In this document: positions 26,660 through 35,296 of the stretch, piece by piece
How the letters are laid out: each line of letters begins with the position of its first letter
Position numbering within the stretch: position 1 is the stretch's first letter
DNA from: Chitinimonas sp. BJYL2
GTDB taxonomy: Bacteria; Pseudomonadota; Gammaproteobacteria; Burkholderiales; Chitinimonadaceae
DNA: 64,000 bases
Assembly (NCBI RefSeq): GCF_027257935.1
Contig: NZ_JANZKW010000002.1
Span: 310,001-374,000, forward strand
Direction: 5' to 3'
Notes under the pieces: model-generated
Seen by the model: the letters and a program-made list of their open reading frames with translations, nothing else
The model's database searches: none
Told to the model about the DNA's origin: nothing
Translations under genes and position numbers: made by a program

Positions 26660-27303
26660 CCCAACGCGCGCTCGCACTCGAAGACAAAGCCGCTCGCCGA
26701 AGCAGCATTCTGGCTGCAGCGCGCGAGCTGTTCCTGCAAGACAGCCACACCCTGCCCTCGGCTGCCCGCATCGCCGAGGCCGCCGGTCTCGCCAAAGGCA
26801 CGGTCTACCTGTACTTCCGCACCAAGGAAGAGATCTTTGTTGCCCTGCTGAATGAAGACTTTGCCGGCCTATTCGATGCCGTAGCCCGCGCCCTAAAGGA
26901 TCAAGCACCGAACGCCGAGTCATTGGCCACAACCCTGATTGGCAACTTCATCCATTACCTCGATGCCCACCCGGAACTGCTCCGGCTGGATGCAATGGCC
27001 TATAGCGTACTGGAACAGAATCTGGGAGAAGCGCAGTTACGCGGTTTCAAACTGGAGCTCACCCACCGTCTGGTCAGCACCGGCGCGCTGATCGACACCG
27101 CGCTGAACTTGCCCGAAGGCCGCGGTGCCACCTTGCTGCTGCGTACCTATGCCTTGACGAGAGGTCTGTGGCAATCGCTCGACTACCCTCCCGCCCTCAG
27201 AGCCCTGCTCGCTGATCCCGCCTTCGCACCGATCCGACCGGATTTCCGCACCGAACTGATTGCCGCACTGAACGAGTATTGGCGAGGCGCGCTGGCCGGG
27301 TAG
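26656..27303 (+). CDS. TetR family regulator, probable autorepressor of the SDR operon
   Basis: A 215-residue TetR protein: helix-turn-helix at about residues 15-60 (RRSSILAAARELFLQ and GLAKGTVYLYFRTKEEIF), followed by a helical ligand-binding domain. The start at 26656 overlaps the preceding stop as ATGA. Three palindromes upstream of the operon fit a TetR dimer and imply negative autoregulation released by an unknown ligand. The frame extends 25 codons further upstream, but that stretch overlaps the previous gene. Confidence 0.9.
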   Translation: MTQRALALEDKAARRSSILAAARELFLQDSHTLPSAARIAEAAGLAKGTVYLYFRTKEEIFVALLNEDFAGLFDAVARALKDQAPNAESLATTLIGNFIHYLDAHPELLRLDAMAYSVLEQNLGEAQLRGFKLELTHRLVSTGALIDTALNLPEGRGATLLLRTYALTRGLWQSLDYPPALRALLADPAFAPIRPDFRTELIAALNEYWRGALAG

Positions 27304-27336
27304 AATCGGGGGGTTCCTATCCGGATGCCACCTACC

Positions 27337-27768
27337 ATGCTCAAAAAGCTGCTCGCCGGTCTCACCCTGGCACTGATCCTGATCTCTCCTGCCGCCCAAG
27401 CCAACACCCCTGCAACAGACAAAGGCGTGCTGGTGGTCTACTTGGGTTCGGATGACTGCCGCTGGTGTACCTGGTGGGAAAGCCGCCTCTCCGGTCAGGA
27501 GCTCAAGTTCAAGGCAACGCCGGAATTCAAGCAACTCCAATACCGCAGCGTCAAAAACACCTATCTGGCTGATCCATACGAAGCTCGCGATTTTCCGTCG
27601 GACCTGAAGTGGGTGTTCGATGAAATGACCCCGGCTGATCGCAAGCCGCCACGCCCAACCTTCCTCGTTTACAACGACGGCAAACTGGTCGGCAAATATG
27701 TGGGCGCACCAGGCTGGGAAGAAAAAGGCTTCCCCGCCGTCCGCAAACTGCTGGCCGCCAAGCCCTGA
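27337..27768 (+). CDS. Exported thioredoxin-like protein
   Basis: A 143-residue protein with a signal peptide (about 1-22) and a CRWC redox motif at residues 41-44, in place of the CGPC of thioredoxin, in a fold that ends with a RPTFLVYNDGKLVGKYVG strand including the cis-Pro position. It is likely a periplasmic thiol-disulfide or heme/copper-handling protein; the exact role is unknown. A possible upstream ATG at 27325 would add four residues. It sits 33 bp after the TetR gene and 18 bp before nudB. Confidence 0.7.
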   Translation: MLKKLLAGLTLALILISPAAQANTPATDKGVLVVYLGSDDCRWCTWWESRLSGQELKFKATPEFKQLQYRSVKNTYLADPYEARDFPSDLKWVFDEMTPADRKPPRPTFLVYNDGKLVGKYVGAPGWEEKGFPAVRKLLAAKP

Positions 27769-27786
27769 CCCCGACACGAGTTCCCC

Positions 27787-28266
27787 ATGCCCCAGTACAA
27801 GCGCCCAGAGTCTGTCCTCGTCGTCATCTACACCCCGGACCTTAAGGCCCTGATCATTGAGCGCGCCGATTACCGCGACGCCTGGCAATCGGTGACCGGT
27901 AGTCTCGAAGATAACGAGACCCCGGCCCAAACGGCCTTGCGCGAAGTCGGCGAGGAAGTCGGCATCGATGCCAGCCAGTACGAGCTGCAGGATTGGGGTA
28001 TCACCAATGTCTGGGAAATCTTCGAAGTCTGGCGCCACCGGTACGCGCCCGGCGTAACCGAGAATACCGAGCATGTGTTCGGACTGCTGGTGCCAGAAAT
28101 TTTCGAGCCCAAACTATCGCAACGTGAACACACGGGCTGGCTGTGGCGGGATTGGCATGCAGCAGCCGAGGCCGTTTTTTCGCCTTCGAATGCCGATGCG
28201 CTAAGGATGCTGCCCGACATGGCAGAGAAGTTTGGCGCAAGCATGGTGACCAAAGGCACGGCCTGA
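27787..28266 (+). CDS. nudB: Dihydroneopterin triphosphate diphosphatase (Nudix)
   Basis: A 159-residue Nudix hydrolase matching NudB, which removes pyrophosphate from dihydroneopterin triphosphate in folate synthesis. The Nudix box is complete (Gly38, Glu44, Arg52-Glu53, Glu56-Glu57), and the N-terminal YKRPESVLVVIY and central WEIFEVWRHRYAPGVTENTEHVFGL segments are diagnostic of the NudB group. In several betaproteobacteria nudB sits near aspS-DUF502; here it is about 10 kb away. Confidence 0.9.
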   Translation: MPQYKRPESVLVVIYTPDLKALIIERADYRDAWQSVTGSLEDNETPAQTALREVGEEVGIDASQYELQDWGITNVWEIFEVWRHRYAPGVTENTEHVFGLLVPEIFEPKLSQREHTGWLWRDWHAAAEAVFSPSNADALRMLPDMAEKFGASMVTKGTA

Positions 28267-28527
28267 AGGGCGGCGTTGGCATTACACCTTCGCGCTTCAG
28301 CGGGCTGTTTTTTGCGAAGACAACGTGGGACCCATGAAGTCGATCTCTTCGGAGACAGGCATAAGCACCAGCACCTGGCAGGACAAGCGGCTCAAATGAA
28401 GGGGCATCAGAAGCACTGACTCAAGCCCATCAATAACGAGCACTCGCGCCAGCTTTTCGCAAGGCATACCGTCCAGACCGGTTGCGCATAAAACCAAAAC
28501 ACCAATAAGTCGCTCAGGAGGAACTTC

Positions 28528-30648
28528 GTGATTACTCAGTCACAGTCCATTCGCACGTCCATCACGCTTGCCCTGATCAGCGGCATGCTTATGGCTTGTG
28601 GTGGTGGGGGCTCTTCTGCAGAACCCCCCCCAGCGCCACCCGCTCCGCCCCCCGTTGCGACACTTGCCCTGCTGGCTGGACAGCCTGGAGGTGCCGGGTA
28701 TGTGGATGGCCCGGCATCGTCGGCGCGGTTCAGTGGCGATATCCGGAGCGTGACCCGCACGCAGGCTGGGGACCTGTATGTGATTGATGGCTTCAAGATA
28801 CGCAAGCAGAACGCACAAGGCTTGGTTTCAACATTCGGCAAGCTGGAATCCAGTACCCACTACTCCGCAAACCTCACTACCGACGCTAATGGCAACCTGT
28901 ATGTGGTCGAGGCAAACCAGTTACGCAAGATCGATACCGGTGGCGTAACAGTCTGGCGCAAGGGGACCGTCAGCTTTCCTCCAGATGAGGTCATGGGTAC
29001 GCTGGAGATAGTGGCTAACGACCCTGCGGGTAACGTCTACCTTTTTCATCGCATCTACCAGTCTGGTCAGACACGCTCCTTGATCCGCAAGGTCAGTGCC
29101 GAAGGGGAACTCAGCACCGTTGTCGATCTAAGTGATCTGAGCTTCGCGCCGTACACCACAGCCCCAGCCCTCGCCATGGACGTGGATAGCGCCGGCAATA
29201 TCTACCTCGCGAGTGCCAGCCAGATTTGGCGAGTCACCGTCACCGGCCAAGTCTCATTGATCGCGGGTCATGCCCAGCAGGGCACGGCTGACGGCAAAGG
29301 GACTGAAGCACGATTCTGTTGGCTGCGCCCAAACAGCCTGACTCTGGACCGATTAAACAATATCTACGTCGCGGATACGCAGTCTTGCAACACACCGAGC
29401 GCAGGCAACGGTACCGCCATCCGCAAGATTTCGCCTGATGGCACGGTAACGACGCTTGTCTCTACCACCAACTTGCCAATCATTCAGCCCGACGGCCCTG
29501 CTGCGAGTGCCTACCTTCGGGAGATCAGCGGGTTGTTCATGGATCAGCAGGACAACTTGCTGATTGCCGATCACGGTCTCTATGCGATCCGTCAGCTTGA
29601 TAAGCTGGGGCAAGTCACGACCATAGCGGGCCCGACACCCGCATACGGGCACCTGGACGGCCAGGCACAGCTGGCCCACTTTCGCAGCCCAAGCAACCTG
29701 GTACGTGCAAGCAACGGCGACGTGTATGTGGGAGACGGCAACGTCATCCGCAAAATCGCCGCCAATGGCACCGTCACCACGCTAGCCGGCTCCCCGGGCA
29801 GCAATGCAGTGCGCGATGGCAACGGTCCTCAAGCCAGCTTCGTCTCCATTTCGGCGATGGCACTCGCTCCCTCCGGCACACTGGTGGTAGCTGATAACCG
29901 TCTTATCCGCACGGTCTCTCCCGAGGGCGTCGTCACGACCCTTGCCGGCAATAATGCAGCCCCTATTTGCAGCTCATTGGGGCAAGACGGCTTAGGAAGT
30001 AGCGCAGCGTTCGGTAGCTTTATTGCCAGCCTGACCGTAGATAAGGCGGGAGTGATCTATGCCAGCGAGTTTCTCGTCGACTGCGGCATCATCGGCATTC
30101 GCGCTGTTGGCAACGTCATCCGCAAGATCACACCGGATGGCAACGTCAGCACTTTTGTCGGCAAACCAGGCGGCTTCGACCCCGCAATCACGTTGGGCCA
30201 AGGCAGTGGGGTGGCGTTCGGCTTCCTGTTGCATCTGGCCGTTGATAGCGCCGGCAACCTTTATGCAGAAGATAGTCGCCAGATACTGAAAATAACGCCC
30301 GCCGGTGTTGTCAGCCGCTTCGCCAGCCTGTCTGAGGAGTCGTCGGCCTTTGGTGTGGGCGGTATGGCCATGGACGCCAACGACAACTTGTATGTTTCGG
30401 TAGCGAGTCAGACGATCAGCCGGTCCGGCATCGCCACCACCCACCCTGCCGCCTTGAAACGCATTGCCCCAGACGGCACGATCACGACGATCGTCACGGC
30501 AAAGGGCGAATCTGGCGGTGCCGTTATTGCGGGTAGTACACCGGACTTTGACCGAACAAGGGGCTTGGCAATCAGTCCCTCTGGCTTGGTGTACCTGAGC
30601 ATGGAATATGCTGTTTACACCTATGGCGTACCCAGCTTGACCAAATAG
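28528..30648 (+). CDS. NHL-repeat beta-propeller lipoprotein
   Basis: A 706-residue lipoprotein starting at GTG with a strong AGGAGG site 5 bases upstream. The signal ends in LMAC, so Cys24 would be lipidated. A Gly/Pro-rich tether (GGGGSSAEPPPAPPAPPP) leads to a long run of NHL-type repeats, seen as repeated phrases such as GNVIRKI(T/A)-DG-V-T-LAG, DSAGNIYLA and DANGNLYVV. About ten or more repeats imply two propellers. Such proteins usually mediate surface protein interactions; no enzymatic motif is seen. The 261-bp gap before it shows no gene. Confidence 0.85.
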   Translation: MITQSQSIRTSITLALISGMLMACGGGGSSAEPPPAPPAPPPVATLALLAGQPGGAGYVDGPASSARFSGDIRSVTRTQAGDLYVIDGFKIRKQNAQGLVSTFGKLESSTHYSANLTTDANGNLYVVEANQLRKIDTGGVTVWRKGTVSFPPDEVMGTLEIVANDPAGNVYLFHRIYQSGQTRSLIRKVSAEGELSTVVDLSDLSFAPYTTAPALAMDVDSAGNIYLASASQIWRVTVTGQVSLIAGHAQQGTADGKGTEARFCWLRPNSLTLDRLNNIYVADTQSCNTPSAGNGTAIRKISPDGTVTTLVSTTNLPIIQPDGPAASAYLREISGLFMDQQDNLLIADHGLYAIRQLDKLGQVTTIAGPTPAYGHLDGQAQLAHFRSPSNLVRASNGDVYVGDGNVIRKIAANGTVTTLAGSPGSNAVRDGNGPQASFVSISAMALAPSGTLVVADNRLIRTVSPEGVVTTLAGNNAAPICSSLGQDGLGSSAAFGSFIASLTVDKAGVIYASEFLVDCGIIGIRAVGNVIRKITPDGNVSTFVGKPGGFDPAITLGQGSGVAFGFLLHLAVDSAGNLYAEDSRQILKITPAGVVSRFASLSEESSAFGVGGMAMDANDNLYVSVASQTISRSGIATTHPAALKRIAPDGTITTIVTAKGESGGAVIAGSTPDFDRTRGLAISPSGLVYLSMEYAVYTYGVPSLTK

Positions 30649-30931
30649 CCTTGTATGCCATGTGGCCAAGCAATAGCGGCACTTGAGAGTAAAGCTGAAA
30701 GGAGTGGCCAGTCTTGCGCTGGCCCTCCAAAAGTGACATTCAATCCATCACCCACCATGACGGCTGCCGCCTGACACTCGCCGCGCATCGCCACCCGGCA
30801 TGTAGCCATTGCGCTCTAGCCAAATGCCTTTGTACGTCCCTGGAAAGCGTGGTTATCTCGGCGATGGGGGCGGGTGAAATCCTGCGTATACATGCCATTG
30901 GATTGCCCTCTTCCATTTCTGCCAACAGGAC

Positions 30932-31378
30932 TTACTCGGCCCCCGCCAACAGCCGGGCAGTCAGCGTGATCTCTGCCACGCCCTGCAGCGCTTTGGACAC
31001 AGGGCAGTCCCGCTTGGCAGCCTGGGCCAGTGCCTGAAAGCGCGCCTCATCCAGACCGGACACCTCAGCAGTCAGCTTTAGCGCAATCCGATCAATGACA
31101 AAGCCATCACCTTGTTTGGCAAGGCGCACTTTAGCTTCGGTATCAATGGATCGGGTGGCGTGCCCTGCCTTCTCGCAAGCAAAGGAAAATGCCATGGTAA
31201 AACATGCAGCATGCGCCGCACCCAGCAACTCCTCCGGATTAGTGCCATGCCGATCATCCTCAAAACGGCTACCAAAACCGTAGGGGTAGCTCTTCAGGGC
31301 TTCGGTCGCAGTGCTGATCTGTCCCAAGCCCGCCTTGCCGGCGCCCTCCCAATGCACCTTGGCGGTATTTTCGGTCAT
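30932..31378 (-). CDS. OsmC family peroxiredoxin-like protein
   Basis: A 148-residue OsmC/Ohr protein with the two conserved active-site cysteines, Cys59 (AHAACF) and Cys125 (RDCPVSKAL), used to reduce organic hydroperoxides. The N-terminal KVHWEGAGKAGLGQIST strand and NPEELLGAAHAACF helix are characteristic of the OsmC rather than the Ohr branch. AAAGGA precedes the ATG at 31378; the frame is open 24 codons further. It lies downstream of a Crp/Fnr-type regulator on the same strand, 327 bp away. Confidence 0.93.
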   Translation of the reverse strand: MTENTAKVHWEGAGKAGLGQISTATEALKSYPYGFGSRFEDDRHGTNPEELLGAAHAACFTMAFSFACEKAGHATRSIDTEAKVRLAKQGDGFVIDRIALKLTAEVSGLDEARFQALAQAAKRDCPVSKALQGVAEITLTARLLAGAE

Positions 31379-31705
31379 GGCGAATCCTTTCAAGCTGGAA
31401 TTAGGTGATATACGTCGCCATCGCTCAGGCCGCGGCAAACTCCCTACCATTACTTACCTTGCGATGGCTCAAGCACATGGTCGCAGCCCATCAGCAGGGA
31501 GTCTGTATGGCGCCGTACAGATCGGGCACCTCACCGTTGCCGAGCTTGGTTTGCTGACATCCGGATCAACGGAGTAGTTGCTTCGGCCCGTCGCAACACC
31601 GGAAAACGGCTTACGAACAACGTGGCACGCCCCGCAAGGCAAGGCAACGTGCTATTGCGCCAATCCTGCCAGAGCCCCGTTGCCTCCGGTCAGCATCAGC
31701 CACGC
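31379..31705. other. Intergenic region between Crp/Fnr-type gene and osmC
   Basis: No gene is supported here; short frames on both strands lack ribosome binding sites and family features. A 7-bp inverted repeat GCCACGC/GCGTGGC (31699-31717) overlaps the stop of the Crp/Fnr-type gene, without a T-run. The osmC promoter presumably lies in the left part, but I see no convincing -35/-10 pair. Confidence 0.5.
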
Positions 31706-32467
31706 TTACAGCGTGGCAGTGGGTATCGTGTCGACATTGGTAATGACCTGGCGCTGTGGCATGTAATTGAGCAGCAGATCGGATTCTTTTTTGACCACCG
31801 CATAACACTCACAACTCAGCGCCTCCAGCTTGGGTCGATCCAGTACCTTGATCAATCCGCGCGAGTAGGAGATCACGCCCTGCTTCTGCAAATTCAAGGC
31901 TGCTTGGGTAACGCTTTCGCGGCGCACACCGAGCATGTTGCTGATGAATTCCTGCGTCATGGTCAGGTGGTTGTGTGACAGTCGATCCATGGAAAGAAGA
32001 AGCCAGCGACAAAGCTGCTGATCTATCGAGTGGTGCCGGTTGCAAACAGCAGTCTGCGACACCTGCGTGATCAGCGCCTGCGTGTAACGCAGCATCAGCA
32101 ATAGCAACTGGCCGTGACGATTGAATTCCTCTTTCACCCGTAGCCGGGGAAGCCGATAGGCATAACCGGCACTTTGTACCAGCGATCGACTTGGCGTGCT
32201 TTCGCCGCCCAGAAACAAGGTAATACCGAGCAATCCTTCATTACCTACCACAGAGATTGCCGTAGATGCGCCGTTTTCCATCACATACTGGAGAGAGACG
32301 ATGGCGTTGGTGGGAAAGTAGACGTGACGCATGGGGCGTCGGGATTCGTATAAGAGTGCGCGTAAGGGCAGTTGCACCAGTTCCAAGTGTGGAAACAAGC
32401 GCCCTTGTACTTCGGGTGACAAAGCTGCCAGCAGATGATTCTGCTGGGGTTCAGGTTTCTTGCTCAT
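31706..32467 (-). CDS. Crp/Fnr family transcriptional regulator
   Basis: A 253-residue regulator: an N-terminal cyclic-nucleotide-like beta-barrel (about 20-130; VYFPTNAIVSLQYVMENGASTAISVVGNEGLLG) and a C-terminal winged helix (LTMTQEFISNMLGVRRESVTQAALNLQKQGVI, about 175-210). It lacks the FNR iron-sulfur cysteines and a cAMP-binding RTA motif, and belongs to the diverse group with the VxRESV recognition helix. The signal is unknown. Gene order suggests possible control of osmC or of itself. Confidence 0.9.
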   Translation of the reverse strand: MSKKPEPQQNHLLAALSPEVQGRLFPHLELVQLPLRALLYESRRPMRHVYFPTNAIVSLQYVMENGASTAISVVGNEGLLGITLFLGGESTPSRSLVQSAGYAYRLPRLRVKEEFNRHGQLLLLMLRYTQALITQVSQTAVCNRHHSIDQQLCRWLLLSMDRLSHNHLTMTQEFISNMLGVRRESVTQAALNLQKQGVISYSRGLIKVLDRPKLEALSCECYAVVKKESDLLLNYMPQRQVITNVDTIPTATL

Positions 32468-32910
32468 GTCGCCGCCCTTGAAATCGAAATGGTGGAAATC
32501 GCACGCTCAAACGACTGACGCTACATCTTCATCCGCCCAAGTTCTGTTCGGTATCGAACATAGTGAGAACACAAAGCATGCCGGCTTCTGATGCGTGCTG
32601 GGGCCAGCCCCATGCCCGGCAGTCTGCTTCGTGCATGGCCGGGCAGTCCCGGAGACAGGGCAAGCGAGAAAGGGCATTACATGCGGAGTAGGAAAGCATC
32701 GCGAGGATGGGGAACATCCTTGTTCCCCATCCTCCGTCTCCAGTCTTAGCTCGAACCGTAGCGCTTGAGTCGATACACGCCCCTGCCAGATCAGGCAAAA
32801 CCAGAACAGGATCTCACTCAAATTGAGTGTTAAGTGTTTGATTCCATTAGAACTGAAACCGCTGTTTTCGCACGAAAATCAACCCATCAAAACCATGCTA
32901 TCTTATTGAT
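32468..32910. other. 443-bp intergenic region with a long hairpin
   Basis: No gene is supported. It separates the divergent Crp/Fnr-type gene and the EEP hydrolase gene. It contains a perfect 14-bp hairpin (listed separately), a TTTTCG-CA-CGAAAA palindrome around 32865-32878, and a TATCTT hexamer at 32899-32904, only 6 bases before the EEP start codon, which has no ribosome binding site. Confidence 0.5.
32703..32734. repeat. Perfect 14-bp hairpin of unknown role
   Basis: GAGGATGGGGAACA and its exact complement are separated by TCCT. There is no T-run on either side, so it is not a standard terminator, and no gene ends here. It could be an extragenic palindrome or a protein-binding site. Confidence 0.6.
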
Positions 32911-33729
32911 ATGACAGGAAAATCTCTCACCATCGCCACCTATAACATCCACAAAGGCATGTCGGCATTCAACCGACGCCATGTGTTACCCCAGATCAAG
33001 CATGCACTGGGTGGTCTGGCAGCGGATATCGTGTTCTTGCAGGAGGTACAGGGCGAGCATCGGCTGCGGGCGCAACGGCATGCCGATTGGCCGGCCGATA
33101 CGCAACCTGCCTATCTGGCCGATACGCTGCACCATGTTTATGGTCGCAATGCCGAGTACCGGAGCGGCCATCATGGCAATGCCCTGCTGAGTCGGCATCC
33201 CATTCTGCGCTGGCACAACGAGGATGTGAGTCTGAGCCGTTTCGAGCGGCGGGGTTTGCTGCACAGCGTGGTTGCGCTGCCCGGCTACGATTTGCCGCTG
33301 CATGCGCTGTGTGTTCATCTGAATCTGCGCGCGGGTGACCGGCGGCAACAACTGCAATCATTGATTGACTACGCCGCAGCGCAGATTCCCGTGCATGAGC
33401 CACTGATCATTGCCGGAGATTTCAACGACTGGCAGCGTGAAGCGTGCGGCGTGCTGCGCGAGGGCTTGGGCGTGCGCGAGGCGCACCAGACCATACATGG
33501 CCGGCTCGCCTCCAGCTTTCCGGCACGCCTGCCCTTGCTGTCGCTGGACCGTATCTACCTGCGGGGGCTGCATATCGAATCCGCCGAAGTCCACTTTGGC
33601 CGGGATTGGGGCAAACTCAGCGACCACGCGCCGTTAACGGCCACGGTGCGCCTGGACGCGCCGCACCACCCCAAGGAAACCCACGAAGAGACGCCGGAGC
33701 CGTTGATCCGGCAGCGGGACATGCACTGA
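32911..33729 (+). CDS. Endonuclease/exonuclease/phosphatase family hydrolase (YbhP-like)
   Basis: A 272-residue EEP-fold phosphodiesterase. Visible motifs are TYNIHKGM (residue 9 onward), FLQEVQGEH with the metal-binding Glu (about 42-50), AGDFNDW (about 169-175), LDRIYLRG and the C-terminal SDHAPL. It matches YbhP, which in E. coli is encoded beside the cardiolipin synthase ClsB, and clsB follows here. The stop shares one base with the next small gene (TGATG). The substrate is unestablished; the association with a phospholipase-D enzyme suggests a phosphodiester lipid or nucleotide. Confidence 0.88.
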   Translation: MTGKSLTIATYNIHKGMSAFNRRHVLPQIKHALGGLAADIVFLQEVQGEHRLRAQRHADWPADTQPAYLADTLHHVYGRNAEYRSGHHGNALLSRHPILRWHNEDVSLSRFERRGLLHSVVALPGYDLPLHALCVHLNLRAGDRRQQLQSLIDYAAAQIPVHEPLIIAGDFNDWQREACGVLREGLGVREAHQTIHGRLASSFPARLPLLSLDRIYLRGLHIESAEVHFGRDWGKLSDHAPLTATVRLDAPHHPKETHEETPEPLIRQRDMH

Positions 33730-33971
33730 TGCAGGACAAACACGGGCGCTTGGCTGAACAGCCTTTTGACTACCTCGCCTGCAAGAATGGCAGCGTGCTG
33801 TTGCGTCAGCATGGTCGCACCGTGAAGACGCTGGCCGGCAAGGCCGCCTGCACCTTCCTTGCCAAAGCCGCCAGGCTGGATGTGGTGGCCCTTCAGCATC
33901 TGCTGGCAAGGGAAACGGGTCAGTTCAAGTTTGGCAATGAAAAGGCGGCGGATGCGTTGGCGCGACGGTAA
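33729..33971 (+). CDS. Small conserved-type protein between the YbhP-like gene and clsB
   Basis: An 80-residue basic, helical protein (starts MQDKHGRLAEQPFDYLACKNG) with two overlapping starts: its ATG overlaps the EEP stop and its end overlaps the clsB start by 20 bases. This tight coupling argues that it is real. No signal peptide or membrane segment. I do not recognise the family; the compact beta-alpha layout with 'GSVLLRQHGRTVKTLAGKAA' could bind nucleic acid or protein. Confidence 0.65.
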   Translation: MQDKHGRLAEQPFDYLACKNGSVLLRQHGRTVKTLAGKAACTFLAKAARLDVVALQHLLARETGQFKFGNEKAADALARR

Positions 33972-35112
33972 TCAGTTCCGCCTGCTGCGAAGCGGTACCG
34001 AGTATTTCCCGGCACTGCTGGCCGCCATTGATCGGGCCGGGCAGGAAATTTTTCTTGAAAGCTATCTTTACGAGCCCGATGCGACCGGCCGGCAAGTCAG
34101 CGCCCGGCTGATGCAGGCGGCGCGGCGCGGCGTTCGAGTCAATCTTCTGCTCGACGGCTTTGGTGCGCGCGATCTGCCTGCCGGCTTGCGCACCAGCCTG
34201 ATCAAGGCCGGTGTGAGGCTGGTGTTCTTCCGCCCTGAGCACAGGGTATTTGCACTTGAACGTCAGCGGCTACGTCGCATGCACCGCAAAATTGCCGTCA
34301 TCGACAATCGCATCGCCTTTGTGGGCGGGATCAATATCCTCGACGACGTTGACGAGCCCGGCCTGCCGCCGCGTTACGACTACGCCGTGCAGATTGCCGG
34401 TCCCTTGGTACCCGATGTGCGGCAAATCGCCGAAGGCCAGTGGCGGTATACCTGCTGGACGCAACTGCGGCATGAGTGGGCACGGCACCAGCGTCCGGTT
34501 CCAGACCCCACGACGCCGGGGTCCGTGCGCGCTGCCCTGGTGCGGCGAGACAATCTGCGCCACCGACGCGCGATCGAGACCGCCTATATCAACGCCATCA
34601 ATCAGGCACATGATGAAATCCTGATCGCCAACGCGTACTTCCTGCCGGGCATATCCCTTCGTCGGGCGCTATTGGCCGCGGCGCAGCGTGGTGTACGCAT
34701 CACCATCCTGCTGCAAGGCCGCATCGATCACGCGCTGCTGCACTATGCCACGCGCGTGCTCTATCGGCCCGCCCTGCAGGCAGGCATCCACATCCACGAA
34801 TACACGGCCGGTTTCATGCACGCCAAGGTTGCGGTGATAGACGGTGAGTGGCTCACCGTCGGCTCGTCCAATATCGACCCGTTCAGCCTGCTAACGGCGC
34901 GTGAAGCCAATGTCGTCGCGACGGACCGGCAATTGGCGCAGGCGCTGCGTGACGACATCTGCGCGCATATCGCGCGGGATGCGGTACAGGTGCCGCCACA
35001 CAGCGTGCGGTCTTCACGCTGGTGGCAGCGCCTTATGCCCTGGCTGGCTTACCAGTTGGTGCGCGGCTTGTTGGGCTTGACCGGTTATGGCAGGCGCGAG
35101 TACCGCGAGTAG
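33952..35112 (+). CDS. clsB: Cardiolipin synthase B
   Basis: A 386-residue phospholipase-D-superfamily enzyme with two HKD motifs: HRKIAVIDNRIAFVGG (about residue 110) and HAKVAVIDGEWLTVGSSN (about 290). The N-terminus WRDGNQFRLLRSGTEYFPALLAAI matches ClsB (YbhO), which makes cardiolipin from phosphatidylglycerol and can use phosphatidylethanolamine. Start at ATG 33952 is chosen by alignment with ClsB and an AAAAGG site; ATG 33937 is possible. A C-terminal hydrophobic stretch (LMPWLAYQLVRGLLGL) could attach it to the membrane. Confidence 0.92.
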   Translation: MRWRDGNQFRLLRSGTEYFPALLAAIDRAGQEIFLESYLYEPDATGRQVSARLMQAARRGVRVNLLLDGFGARDLPAGLRTSLIKAGVRLVFFRPEHRVFALERQRLRRMHRKIAVIDNRIAFVGGINILDDVDEPGLPPRYDYAVQIAGPLVPDVRQIAEGQWRYTCWTQLRHEWARHQRPVPDPTTPGSVRAALVRRDNLRHRRAIETAYINAINQAHDEILIANAYFLPGISLRRALLAAAQRGVRITILLQGRIDHALLHYATRVLYRPALQAGIHIHEYTAGFMHAKVAVIDGEWLTVGSSNIDPFSLLTAREANVVATDRQLAQALRDDICAHIARDAVQVPPHSVRSSRWWQRLMPWLAYQLVRGLLGLTGYGRREYRE

Positions 35113-35185
35113 CGGATCGTGAACTGCATAGCCAGCAGGATTTTGCCGTCCACTATCTACCCTACCAACTTCATGATCACTACCC

Positions 35186-35281
35186 GTAGAGTGCAATAAG
35201 CGCGCCGGACTGCACCGTCTTACCCATCGCCCTATAGCGACAAACGGGGCAACGCAGCCAGACGGCCTTACTGCACCCTAC
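35186..35281. repeat. Intergenic inverted-repeat element, copy 1
   Basis: Ends are GTAGAGTGCAATAAG and the near-complement CCTTACTGCACCCTAC. It shares the TAGGGTGCAATAA-type ends and an internal CTGCACCG with copies at 41097-41166 and 46906-46986 but has a longer, divergent middle. It sits between the convergent ends of clsB and rsgA. Confidence 0.7.
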
Positions 35282-35296
35282 GGTTGCCCCTGTTGT

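Noticed and set aside
28297-28497. 66-codon minus-strand frame in the gap before the NHL lipoprotein
   Set aside because: No ribosome binding site, no domain, and position is between well-placed genes; treated as chance.
31578-31766. 62-codon plus-strand frame downstream of osmC region
   Set aside because: No start signal; overlaps the end of the Crp/Fnr-type gene in antisense.
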